Assembly: GCA_944366945.1 (NCBI GenBank)
Contig: CALVWJ010000001.1
Span: 64,001 to 98,403, forward strand
Source of the DNA: an uncultured Clostridia bacterium
Lineage (GTDB): Bacteria; Bacillota; Clostridia; Christensenellales; CAG-138
Direction of reading: 5' to 3'
Length of the DNA stretch: 34,403 nucleotides
Shown here piece by piece: positions 8,726-16,119 of the stretch. The position numbers were made by a program, and so were the translations under genes. Positions within the stretch are counted from its first letter, which is position 1. The number at the start of each line of letters is the position of its first letter. Under the pieces are notes generated by a model. It made no database searches, had not been told where the DNA came from, and saw only the letters and a list, made by a program, of their open reading frames with translations.

Positions 8726-8970
8726 CGCACTCAAGTGCAAGGCACATTCTGGGATAAGGGATGGTATGTGTAAGGAAGCAAAACGAGGCGGAGAACGAGC
8801 AAATTGCGGCGGCTTTGGTGGCTGGCGAGGAGGCAACGCCAAAGCGGTTCTGCCGAGTGAAAGATAAGGTTACGCTGAATGCAGAAAACCCGAAATTTAT
8901 GCCCATGATCTTTGTTGGAGGCGCGTGTAAAGATATAAGTGTTGTTGTGGCCTATCTACATCAATTATAA
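8726..8970. other. stretch with no supportable gene
   Basis: Small open frames occur on both strands (8761-8970 plus, 8685-8906 minus), but neither has a ribosome binding site or a recognisable domain. I see no gene here. Confidence 0.4.
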
Positions 8971-8986
8971 TTAGGAGGATGTAATT

Positions 8987-9208
8987 ATGGTATGCCCCAA
9001 ATGTGGGAGTAACAACGTTATTGTGCAAGCGGTAACCGAAATTAAGACGAAACATAGAGGTTGCTTAGGATGGTGCCTTTGGATATTGCTTGCGATATGT
9101 ACGTTAGGACTTATTCTTATCATACCGCTCATCACCAACAGCAAAACGAAATCAAAAACGCATTCAGAGGCTATTTGCCAAAACTGCGGCTACAGATGGA
9201 AGGTGTGA
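8987..9208 (+). CDS. small zinc-ribbon membrane protein, unknown function
   Basis: The 73-residue product starts 8 bases after a strong AGGAGG site at 8973-8978. It has one CPKCGSN knuckle at residues 3-9 and a second CQNCGYRW knuckle near the C-terminus. Between them is a hydrophobic segment of about 25 residues (WCLWILLAICTLGLILIIPLI) that would span the membrane or fold as a hairpin. The four cysteines should bind one zinc. A zinc ribbon split by a membrane segment is a common small-protein design in Bacillota, but I know of no function. It stands alone between the ftsZ terminator and a decayed region. Confidence 0.75.
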   Translation: MVCPKCGSNNVIVQAVTEIKTKHRGCLGWCLWILLAICTLGLILIIPLITNSKTKSKTHSEAICQNCGYRWKV

Positions 9209-9893
9209 TAATTGACATGCGATTAGATAATCACCTAATTTATCTGCGCAAGCCGTGCGCAGACGGCGATGAGCCGGCCGGAGAAACGCTTGCCCGGATG
9301 ATTCCACCGCCAAAATCAACCCCGATTGCCACGCGCCAAACAGGCGTATGAGAGTTGACAACAAATTCGGACTGATTCTCAGCAAATGTCTGATGGATGA
9401 CCCCAACCACATCATACCGCTATCTCTGCAAGCCTTTGTGAACCGACCGTTGCATTGCCTCGTATTGTGAAATAAAAGCTTTAAGACGCTTGCACCTAAG
9501 CCGTGGAAAACAAAGGCTGTATTTGATGATCCAAACTTTGCAGGATATTTAGGGATGACTGAGGGCAATGCACTTGCAGAACGCGACCGCATATGCGGCG
9601 AACATTCGGTAGATGCAAGGAAACTGTGCCCGTTTTTGAAAAAGTGGAGCCGCCTACTTTTCAAGAGGTTCATGCCCCACCCATGTGAGGCATGAACCAT
9701 AGCGAAAAGCCTATCGATTGGGCCTTTGGATACGATAGATATCTCCCTGGCATCCGTGCAGCGTAATTTCATCCTCCCGGAATTCGGCTAACGACCAATA
9801 TACACTGCGGCTATTCCAAACGCAGGCTTCCGAGGAAAAAAGAGCGTCATCGATTGGAAGCGGCAGGCGCGCTTCGGAATGATCTTCGATTCC
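9209..9893. other. decayed intergenic region without an intact gene
   Basis: No convincing gene was found in these 685 bases. On the plus strand one frame from ATG 9348 reads about 40 codons to a TGA near 9468, then stays open for about 75 further codons to a TGA near 9694; this could be a pseudogene with an internal stop, but I recognise no family. An open frame on the minus strand (9164-9772) lacks a binding site and overlaps the zinc-ribbon gene. A strong hairpin lies at 9667-9698. Confidence 0.45.
9667..9698. repeat. 13-bp inverted repeat (hairpin)
   Basis: GGTTCATGCC at 9667-9676 is perfectly complementary to GGCATGAACC at 9689-9698. Inside, CAC 78-80 and GTG 85-87 (last two digits) add three pairs past one mismatch. 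No T-run flanks it on either strand, so it is not an obvious terminator; it could be the remnant of a mobile element end or of a structured RNA. Confidence 0.6.
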
Positions 9894-10760
9894 TTATACG
9901 CCCATATAATCCGCAAGGTTTGCATGCGGATCCGGCCTGCCTTCCAGCACGGGCGTTTTGCTGGTGAAGATGGTTGTTACGCCAGGCCCGTGCCCCATCT
10001 TGACGCAATCGCTGTGGACCACTACGCCAACAGTGCGCGCGCCGCGCAGGTAGCCGCGCCCAAACGAAGTATCGCAATCCTCCAACAAAACGAAATCGCC
10101 ATAGCGCAGCTGGTCAAGCCCAAGGCGGGCAATCTCAGCATGATCTGCGGTCATGATGTCATAATCGCCGTTTGCCGCAGAGCCTGCGCCAATGCCGCTG
10201 CCCATAAGGTAAGCCGGCACCCGGGCTGCGATTGGGACGATCAGCTTGCCATCCTCTACGGTAACGTTCATCTTTTCAAACAGATTGGGGTCAAGGTTCA
10301 TGCAAAAAACGGTGTCTTCAAAACCTTCGATTTTCATGCCCTGCCCCTGCGCGCGCACCTGGATGCGGTCGCCAATGGCGAGCTTGTCGAGCGCATCTTC
10401 CGGGAAATAGCAGAGAACATGCTCTACGCCGCCGTGCGTGCCTGTTACAAAGCCGCGCGCGCCCTTTGCATCGCCGGATATTACGATTGCCGTATTGCCA
10501 ATGCAGGAAAGCGTGTTGAAAGCGGCGTTTTCCTGCGCATCCGGATTGCGCACGGTTACGCCGGGCTCCACATGGTCGCATTCCATGGCGTAAACGGAAT
10601 CGCCCACTTTTACATTATAGGTAATCGCCCCTGTAGCGGGCAGAATATGCGGTACGCCTTCATGATCGATCCGATAGGGGTTGCCCATGGAAGGGTGGCG
10701 GACGGCGCCGGCTACGCTTTGCATCACAAGGCGGGCAGCATTGATTTTCGCTTTTTGCAT
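9894..10760 (-). CDS. DUF4438 family protein
   Basis: I recognise this 288-residue protein as a likely member of DUF4438, a family of unknown function with members in Clostridia and Thermotogae. The start at 10760 is chosen because AAAGGAG lies about 8 bases upstream; the earlier in-frame ATG at 10778 contains that binding site. No signal peptide or membrane segment is visible. Notable features are NPYRIDHEGVPHILPATGAITYNV near the N-terminus, a conserved-looking GFVTGTHGGVEHVL segment, and many Asp, His and Gly residues (YDIMTADHAEIARLGL, VVHSDCVKMGHGPGVTTIFTS) that could bind metal. It is divergent from the phosphodiesterase gene and has no operon partner. Confidence 0.75.
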   Translation of the reverse strand: MQKAKINAARLVMQSVAGAVRHPSMGNPYRIDHEGVPHILPATGAITYNVKVGDSVYAMECDHVEPGVTVRNPDAQENAAFNTLSCIGNTAIVISGDAKGARGFVTGTHGGVEHVLCYFPEDALDKLAIGDRIQVRAQGQGMKIEGFEDTVFCMNLDPNLFEKMNVTVEDGKLIVPIAARVPAYLMGSGIGAGSAANGDYDIMTADHAEIARLGLDQLRYGDFVLLEDCDTSFGRGYLRGARTVGVVVHSDCVKMGHGPGVTTIFTSKTPVLEGRPDPHANLADYMGV

Positions 10761-10896
10761 CGAGAGAGCTCCTTTCATACTTCAATTTAAACGGGAAATG
10801 CTTTACACTTATGATACCGCAAACATGTGCACGCTTCAAGCAGATGCAGGCGCAAACTGCGGCAACATGGGAAGAATGTTTACACAAGGCTGTTTT

Positions 10897-10921
10897 TTTC
10901 TCATGAGAAAGATGGTATAAT
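10897..10921 (+). promoter_or_regulatory. promoter with internal palindrome for the phosphodiesterase gene
   Basis: TGGTATAAT at 10913-10921 is an extended -10 box. There is no good -35 hexamer 17 bases upstream (poly-T). A perfect 14-bp palindrome, TTTCTCATGAGAAA, occupies 10897-10910 in the spacer, which is a classic place for a repressor or activator site. Confidence 0.55.
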
Positions 10922-10958
10922 CTAGGAAATGTATGTGCGATAAGAAGGGAGTGGCGAT

Positions 10959-11687
10959 ATGGCAACAAAGATTTGGGCGCACAGGGGCGCGAGCGGCTAT
11001 GCGCCGGAAAACACCATCCCGGCGTTTAAACTTGCAGCGGAGCAGGGCGCGGACGGCGTGGAACTGGATGTCCACATGAGCTCCGATGGCAAGCTCATGG
11101 TGATTCATGATGAAACGGTGGACCGCACTTCCAATGGTACCGGCCGCGTGGTAGACATGACCTGCCAGGACCTCAAGCGCCTGGATTTTTCCAACGGCAT
11201 GGAAGGCTATCAGAACGTTCGCATCCCAACGCTGCGCGAGGTATATGGCCTTTTGAAAAACACGAGCCTCACCATCAACGTAGAGGTCAAGTGCGACGTT
11301 GTAATCTATTATGGCATCTGGGAACACCTCATCGCACTGGAACGCGAGATGGGCATGCAGGGCCGGATCCTCTATTCTTCCTTCAATCATTATGTGCTTT
11401 TGAAGATCCGTGAGCTTGATCCGGAAGCTAAGATCGGCCTTCTGTATTCCGAAGCCATGGTTGATCCGTGGGTTTATGCAAAATACGTTGGCGCAAACGC
11501 GCTGCACCCGCATTATCTTGCCGCGCTCAATTGCCCTGGCATGTTGGAAGGCTGCCGCAAGGCAGGCATAGACGTGCATCCGTGGACGGCGAACGACCCG
11601 CAGGTGATGCGGGAACTCGTGGAGGCGGGCGTTGCCGCAATCATCACAAATTACCCCAACCTTGCCTTGCAGGCTGCAGGGCGCTGA
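10959..11687 (+). CDS. glycerophosphodiester phosphodiesterase
   Basis: GDPD enzymes hydrolyse glycerophosphodiesters to glycerol 3-phosphate and an alcohol. The 242-residue product has the N-terminal HRGASGYAPENT motif (His8, Arg9, Glu17), the metal ligands in GVELDVHMSSDG (Glu35, Asp37), and the catalytic IHDETVDRTSNGTG (His50). The TIM-barrel continues with INVEVKCD, and the C-terminal VHPWTANDP and AGVAAIITNYP blocks are typical. No signal peptide is present, so it is cytoplasmic and closer to UgpQ than to secreted GlpQ. A ribosome site AAGGGAG precedes the start. It is a single-gene unit ended by a strong terminator. Confidence 0.93.
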   Translation: MATKIWAHRGASGYAPENTIPAFKLAAEQGADGVELDVHMSSDGKLMVIHDETVDRTSNGTGRVVDMTCQDLKRLDFSNGMEGYQNVRIPTLREVYGLLKNTSLTINVEVKCDVVIYYGIWEHLIALEREMGMQGRILYSSFNHYVLLKIRELDPEAKIGLLYSEAMVDPWVYAKYVGANALHPHYLAALNCPGMLEGCRKAGIDVHPWTANDPQVMRELVEAGVAAIITNYPNLALQAAGR

Positions 11688-11698
11688 AGGAAAAATGC

Positions 11699-11729
11699 AA
11701 AAGCGGCCGAAGTGGTTCGGCCGCTTTTT
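11699..11729 (+). terminator. strong Rho-independent terminator
   Basis: A perfect 13-bp stem pairs 11699-11711 with 11716-11728 across a GTGG loop, with a five-T run at 11725-11729. The A-tract on the left arm also makes it usable from the minus strand. Confidence 0.92.
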
Positions 11730-11732
11730 ATG

Positions 11733-11761
11733 TTGACATATTATATTATTTGATATATAAT
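11733..11761 (+). promoter_or_regulatory. consensus sigma-A promoter of the ABC exporter operon
   Basis: TTGACA at 11733-11738 and TATAAT at 11756-11761 are both perfect and are separated by exactly 17 AT-rich bases. The first ABC gene starts about 100 bases downstream, leaving an untranslated leader of roughly 95 bases. It begins 4 bases after the preceding terminator. Confidence 0.88.
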
Positions 11762-11864
11762 ATCAGACGAATCCAGGATAAATATTTCAAGCTACTGCGC
11801 ATCGTTGGATTCCCAAAAGCAAATTACAGCATAAGCTGTTTCGTTGGATGGATAGGGAGGACGC

Positions 11865-13664
11865 ATGAAACTCAAATATCCCGTTGGAAAAACGGTGGCC
11901 CGCCTTGTGCGCCATGCATGGGCAGAAAATAAAGCGCTGTTTTTTCGGTTTGGCGTCTATACGCTTGCCGCGGCCATTTACCCGATGCTCGCAGTTGCCC
12001 TGCCCAAGCTGATCCTTGGGGAACTGACCCAGGCAGCGCCCTCCATAGAACGGCTTGCTTGGATCGTGGTGGGGTTTTTCCTTGCGGCTGCGGCAACCGG
12101 CTACACGGCGAAATACTTGGCCCAGGCAACCTATATGGAGCTTTGCAAGCTGCGGCTTGGCCATTTAACCGATATGCTGGCAAAAAGCCTTGTGATGCGC
12201 TATAGCTTGACGGAGGATGCCGGGTTCTATGATGCCCATGAAATGGCCATCAGCGCAAACAGCAGCAATGGGAGGGGCGTTGAAGCGGTATATCATGCGC
12301 TGTTTGAGATGCCCGCCGTGCTTTTAGCCTCCCTTGTGTATGTGGGCTTAATTGGCAGCAAGAACCTTCTTCTCCTTGCTGTTGTGTTGCTGCACGTGGC
12401 AGCGGTATTCTGGGCCAGCCGGGAAGCGCATGCATTCCGCTACAGCCTAAAAAAGGAGATCGGGCACGAACAACGGCGGCTGCGCTATTACCGGCAAACC
12501 GCCAGCGATTTTTCCTATGGCAAGGATGTGCGGATCTATGGCTTTGGCAAACGCATCCTTGCGAACTTTAAACAGGAGATCGACGCTTATGTTTCCACCT
12601 ATAAGCGGATCCACAATCGGGAGTTCCTGCTGGGGTTTGCCGTGCTCGGCGCCATGCTTCTAAGCGATGCGGTAACCTATGGCATCCTCATCCGGGATGT
12701 GGTGCGCGGGATGGGAATCGACGATTTTTCCATGTATCTTGCGGCGGCAGCAAGCCTTTCCATCCAGCTGAAACTGTTTGCGGAGAAGCTTGGCACCATT
12801 TACAGCGAAGGCGAATATGCGAACGAGTTTTTTAACCTCATGGATGAGGATTTAAACGATCCGGGCGGAACGCTCCCAGCAGTTGCAAACGATACGCTTG
12901 AGATCCAGTTTCATAATGTCAGCTTCCAATATCCAAATACGGAAAAATACATCTTTCAAAACTTCAATTTCACGATCCACAAGGGCGAGCGCCTTGCAGT
13001 TGTTGGCGTAAACGGCGCGGGAAAATCCACGCTTGTCAAGCTGATGACGGGCCTGTTTGCGCCCACAGAAGGGGAAATCACCATCAATGGGCAGCCGATT
13101 GGCGCTTATAATAAGCAGGCGCTGTATTCGATGTTCTCTGTGGTATTTCAAGATGTCAACGTGTTTGCGTTTACGCTGCGGGAAAACGTGAGCTGCCGGG
13201 CGGATGGCGACCGCGCGCGGGTGCTCGATGCGCTTGACCGCGCAGGGCTGGGCGAAAAGGTGCGCGCGCTGCCCAAACAGGAAGAGCAGGTGCTTTTAAA
13301 GGTGCTGGAGGAAGGCGGCACGGAGCTTTCCGGCGGCGAGGCGCAAAAGCTTGCCATTGCGCGTGCTCTGTATAAAGATGCGAACATGGTGATTTTGGAT
13401 GAGCCGACCGCCGCGCTGGATGCGCTGGCGGAGGCTGAGATTTATAAGGATTTTGCAGCCCTTGCTGACGGGAAGACGGCGGTCTTTATTTCGCACCGGC
13501 TGGCAAGCACGAAATTCTGCGACCATATCGCCCTGCTGGATGAAAACGGCCTTGCGGAATACGGCACGCATGAGGAGCTTATGGCGCTTGGCGGCAAGTA
13601 TTATGAGATGTTTACCGTGCAGGGGAGGTATTACAGCGAGCATCCAACGGAGGTGGGCGCATGA
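11865..13664 (+). CDS. ABC exporter half-transporter, first of a heterodimeric pair
   Basis: This 599-residue protein has an N-terminal membrane domain of about six helices (residues 20-320) and a C-terminal ATPase domain. Walker A GVNGAGKST lies at about 381-389, the Q-loop is VVFQDVNVFAF, the signature is LSGGEAQK, Walker B is MVILDEPTAALD and the H-loop is FISHRLAS. All catalytic residues, including the Walker B glutamate, are present. The start has GGGAGG 8-13 bases upstream. Its stop overlaps the start of the next exporter gene by 4 bases, so the two probably form a heterodimer that exports a lipid, peptide or drug. The substrate cannot be read from sequence. Confidence 0.92.
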   Translation: MKLKYPVGKTVARLVRHAWAENKALFFRFGVYTLAAAIYPMLAVALPKLILGELTQAAPSIERLAWIVVGFFLAAAATGYTAKYLAQATYMELCKLRLGHLTDMLAKSLVMRYSLTEDAGFYDAHEMAISANSSNGRGVEAVYHALFEMPAVLLASLVYVGLIGSKNLLLLAVVLLHVAAVFWASREAHAFRYSLKKEIGHEQRRLRYYRQTASDFSYGKDVRIYGFGKRILANFKQEIDAYVSTYKRIHNREFLLGFAVLGAMLLSDAVTYGILIRDVVRGMGIDDFSMYLAAAASLSIQLKLFAEKLGTIYSEGEYANEFFNLMDEDLNDPGGTLPAVANDTLEIQFHNVSFQYPNTEKYIFQNFNFTIHKGERLAVVGVNGAGKSTLVKLMTGLFAPTEGEITINGQPIGAYNKQALYSMFSVVFQDVNVFAFTLRENVSCRADGDRARVLDALDRAGLGEKVRALPKQEEQVLLKVLEEGGTELSGGEAQKLAIARALYKDANMVILDEPTAALDALAEAEIYKDFAALADGKTAVFISHRLASTKFCDHIALLDENGLAEYGTHEELMALGGKYYEMFTVQGRYYSEHPTEVGA

Positions 13665-15451
13665 AGCAGTGGCGCAAGTTTTCGCAATTCTTTTCCTTTG
13701 TGTGGCGCATTTCTCCAAGCCTGGTATTTCTGGTGATGGCTGCTGCGCTGCTGCCGAGCGCGCAGGCTGCGCTCAACATGTTTCTGCCCAAACTCTTGAT
13801 CGATGAGCTCACGGGCGCATGCCGCGCCCAATCCCTGCTGCTTTATGGAGGCGCGATCGCCGGTTCCAACCTGGGCATTGCATTGCTGCAGAACGTGGTC
13901 AAACGGGGGCGCTCGGTGCGCTCTATCTATGTGACCCACATGACTTACCGTGCAATCGCGGAAAAGAGCATGAAGCTGCCTTTTGCGAACCTAGAAAGCG
14001 CAAAATGCCTTGATCTTAAGGAGCGCGCGATTTTCGGCATGGTCAACCAGGATGCGCTCTACGACATGATCGACAGCGTAGCGGTGCTTCTCCAGAGCAT
14101 CGCCACCATCCTAACCGCCCTTGTGGTGCTCCTGGGCTTGAGCCCGATTCTGGTGCTGCTTCTTATTGCATGCATTGCGGGCAACCTGGCTGCTCAAGCT
14201 AAAATGATGCAGGCGCAGCTTGCCCATTATCAATCGCTGATCCCGGTCAACCGGAAATTTGAATATTATCTGCAACTTTGCGCTGAAAGCAGCGTCCAGA
14301 AGGATGTGCGGCTTTATGGCATGCGCGGCCTTTTCATGGAACGCATCCGCATGTATATGCAGGAAAGCACGGAACGCATGGAGACGTTTATGAAGAAAAA
14401 CGGGCGCTTTGAAGGATTCTGCAGTATCCTCAACGATCTGCAATCCGCCCTGGCCTATGGGTATGCAGGGCTGCGGGTGCTGGGGGCGTTTGCGGGCAAA
14501 GCGCCGGTCAGCCTTGGGTCGCTGACGATGTATGTGAGCGCGGCGGCAAGCTTTTCCAAATCGGCCACAGCGCTTGGCGCGCAGGCAGTGCGCGTTGTGG
14601 CCATGCTGGGGTATCTGGATCCGTTCCTGGAATTCATGGCTTTGCCGGATCAAGCTTCCCAAAGCGGAGCGCGCCCATTCCCGGGGCAGATCGATTCCAT
14701 TTCCTTTGAGCATGTGTCCTTCCGCTATCCGGAAAGCGATGCGTTTGTGCTTCGGGATGTCTCCTTTGAAATACATGGCGGCGAAAAAATCTCCATCGTG
14801 GGGCTCAACGGCGCAGGAAAAACAACGCTTGTAAAGCTCCTGTGCCGCCTGTATGAGCCGCAGGAGGGGCGCATCTGCATCAATGGCGTGGATATTTTAG
14901 AATACGACCGGGAACAGTATCTTGCTGCTGTTGCCGCTGTATTCCAGGATTATAAACTGTTTGCATTCAGCATTGATGAAAACATTACCGGAAAACAGGC
15001 AGGAAGCGACCTTGTGGGTTCGGGCTCGGTGATCCGCCGCGTTGGGCTTGGAGAAAAAATGGCGGAGCTTGATGATGGGATTTATACGCTCATCGGGAAA
15101 AACTATGATGAAAAGGGCATCGAGCTTTCTGGCGGCGAACGCCAGAAAATTGCCATTGCGCGCGCTCTCTATAAAAATGCACCCCTTGTGATCCTCGACG
15201 AACCAACAAGCGCGCTTGACCCGCTTGCAGAGGCGGAAATCTATGAAAACTTCAATGCGCTCATTGGGGATAAAACGGCGCTTTATATTTCCCATCGGAT
15301 GTCTTCAAGCGTTTTCTGCGACCGCATTTTGCTGCTGGAGAACGGAACGGTTGCAGCGTTCGATACCCATGCGGCGCTCATGCAGAAAAAGGATGGGCTC
15401 TATTATAAATTGTTTGATGCGCAGGCGAAAAATTACCGGAAAGAAGGGTAA
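13661..15451 (+). CDS. ABC exporter half-transporter, second of a heterodimeric pair
   Basis: The 596-residue partner has the same design: membrane helices to about residue 320, then an ATPase domain with Walker A GLNGAGKTT at about 381, Q-loop AVFQDYKLFAFS, signature LSGGERQK, Walker B LVILDEPTSALD and H-loop YISHRMSS. Neither subunit has lost its catalytic Glu, so no degenerate site is obvious, unlike many heterodimeric exporters. Translation is coupled to the first subunit through ATGA. The last 19 bases overlap the 3' end of the convergent CAP-domain gene. No peptidase domain, regulator or peptide substrate gene is adjacent. Confidence 0.92.
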   Translation: MKQWRKFSQFFSFVWRISPSLVFLVMAAALLPSAQAALNMFLPKLLIDELTGACRAQSLLLYGGAIAGSNLGIALLQNVVKRGRSVRSIYVTHMTYRAIAEKSMKLPFANLESAKCLDLKERAIFGMVNQDALYDMIDSVAVLLQSIATILTALVVLLGLSPILVLLLIACIAGNLAAQAKMMQAQLAHYQSLIPVNRKFEYYLQLCAESSVQKDVRLYGMRGLFMERIRMYMQESTERMETFMKKNGRFEGFCSILNDLQSALAYGYAGLRVLGAFAGKAPVSLGSLTMYVSAAASFSKSATALGAQAVRVVAMLGYLDPFLEFMALPDQASQSGARPFPGQIDSISFEHVSFRYPESDAFVLRDVSFEIHGGEKISIVGLNGAGKTTLVKLLCRLYEPQEGRICINGVDILEYDREQYLAAVAAVFQDYKLFAFSIDENITGKQAGSDLVGSGSVIRRVGLGEKMAELDDGIYTLIGKNYDEKGIELSGGERQKIAIARALYKNAPLVILDEPTSALDPLAEAEIYENFNALIGDKTALYISHRMSSSVFCDRILLLENGTVAAFDTHAALMQKKDGLYYKLFDAQAKNYRKEG

Positions 15452-16119
15452 AGCCCGCATCCGCGCCTTATGGGGAGCACGGGGCGGCGGAGAAACTTCA
15501 GAGCGAGAGAATCGGGGGAGCCTTGCGGGATGTAAGGCTCCTCCGGCGTTCCATCGGTTAAGAGCAGGCAGAGGAATAAGCAGCCATCGGGAAAATATAC
15601 GCCAGCGACCGTGGCGCCTTGCGGGGCGCGGAAAAAGCCCGCGCCCATCGTGGTTATGGCCGGGTCGAGCATTGCTTCCCGGTGGCCGGTATCCGATTCC
15701 ATCCAGGATTGGAATACGCGCGCGGCGGAAAGGCTTAAGTCTGAGGTATAAGCTAGGTTTTCGCGCGCGATGGAAAAGGGCGCGCAGCCGAACGCGTCGA
15801 GCACAGTGTCAAAGGCGCTTCCATTGGGTCGCGTATGCGCGCCTTCCTGCGTGCGCATATCCGCAACAAGGCATTCTTCGGCGCGGGCCTGCGCGGGTTG
15901 GCAAAGCGCAAAATCAAGCGTAAGCGGTTGCACGCCCACCTTGGCGCGCGCAGCGTTGATATGCTCCATGAGCTCAATTGCAAAGCGCCGGGCGGCTCCA
16001 GCTTCGGGCGCTTCTGCATGCGCGCTGAACAGCGCGGCGGATGACCCCCAAAACAGGAACGCAAAGCACAACGCCACCGCAAGGGCGCGCTTTAGGATCG
16101 CCCGTTTAGTCCTCCACAT
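15433..16119 (-). CDS. secreted CAP/SCP domain protein (YkwD-like)
   Basis: The product (228 residues from ATG 16119) begins with a basic region and a hydrophobic core ending AALFSAHAEA, a typical signal peptide, so it is secreted. The rest matches the CAP/SCP fold: a helix with ELMEHINAARAKVGVQPLTLD, a central HTRPNGS, then IARENLAY, and WMESDTGHREAMLDPAITTMGAGF. The family is widespread in Clostridia and Bacilli; its biochemical role is mostly unsettled. The start lies inside the last codons of the upstream MFS gene, so the two are probably cotranscribed and coupled. The 3' end overlaps the convergent ABC gene by 19 bases, with no room for a separate terminator. Confidence 0.85.
   Translation of the reverse strand: MWRTKRAILKRALAVALCFAFLFWGSSAALFSAHAEAPEAGAARRFAIELMEHINAARAKVGVQPLTLDFALCQPAQARAEECLVADMRTQEGAHTRPNGSAFDTVLDAFGCAPFSIARENLAYTSDLSLSAARVFQSWMESDTGHREAMLDPAITTMGAGFFRAPQGATVAGVYFPDGCLFLCLLLTDGTPEEPYIPQGSPDSLALKFLRRPVLPIRRGCGLYPSFR

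Noticed and set aside
8761..8970. 69-codon frame after the ftsZ terminator
   Set aside because: It has no ribosome site, no domain and no hydrophobic or periodic pattern of a real small protein.
8942..8971. TTGTTG-18-TATAAT as promoter of the zinc-ribbon gene
   Set aside because: The start site would fall on or past the ribosome site at 8973-8978, leaving no usable leader.
9164..9772. 202-codon frame on the minus strand
   Set aside because: It overlaps the zinc-ribbon gene, lacks a ribosome site and matches no family I recognise; composition fits a chance open frame.
9879..10790. 303-codon frame on the plus strand opposite the DUF4438 gene
   Set aside because: It is the shadow of a well-supported minus-strand gene with a good start and family features.
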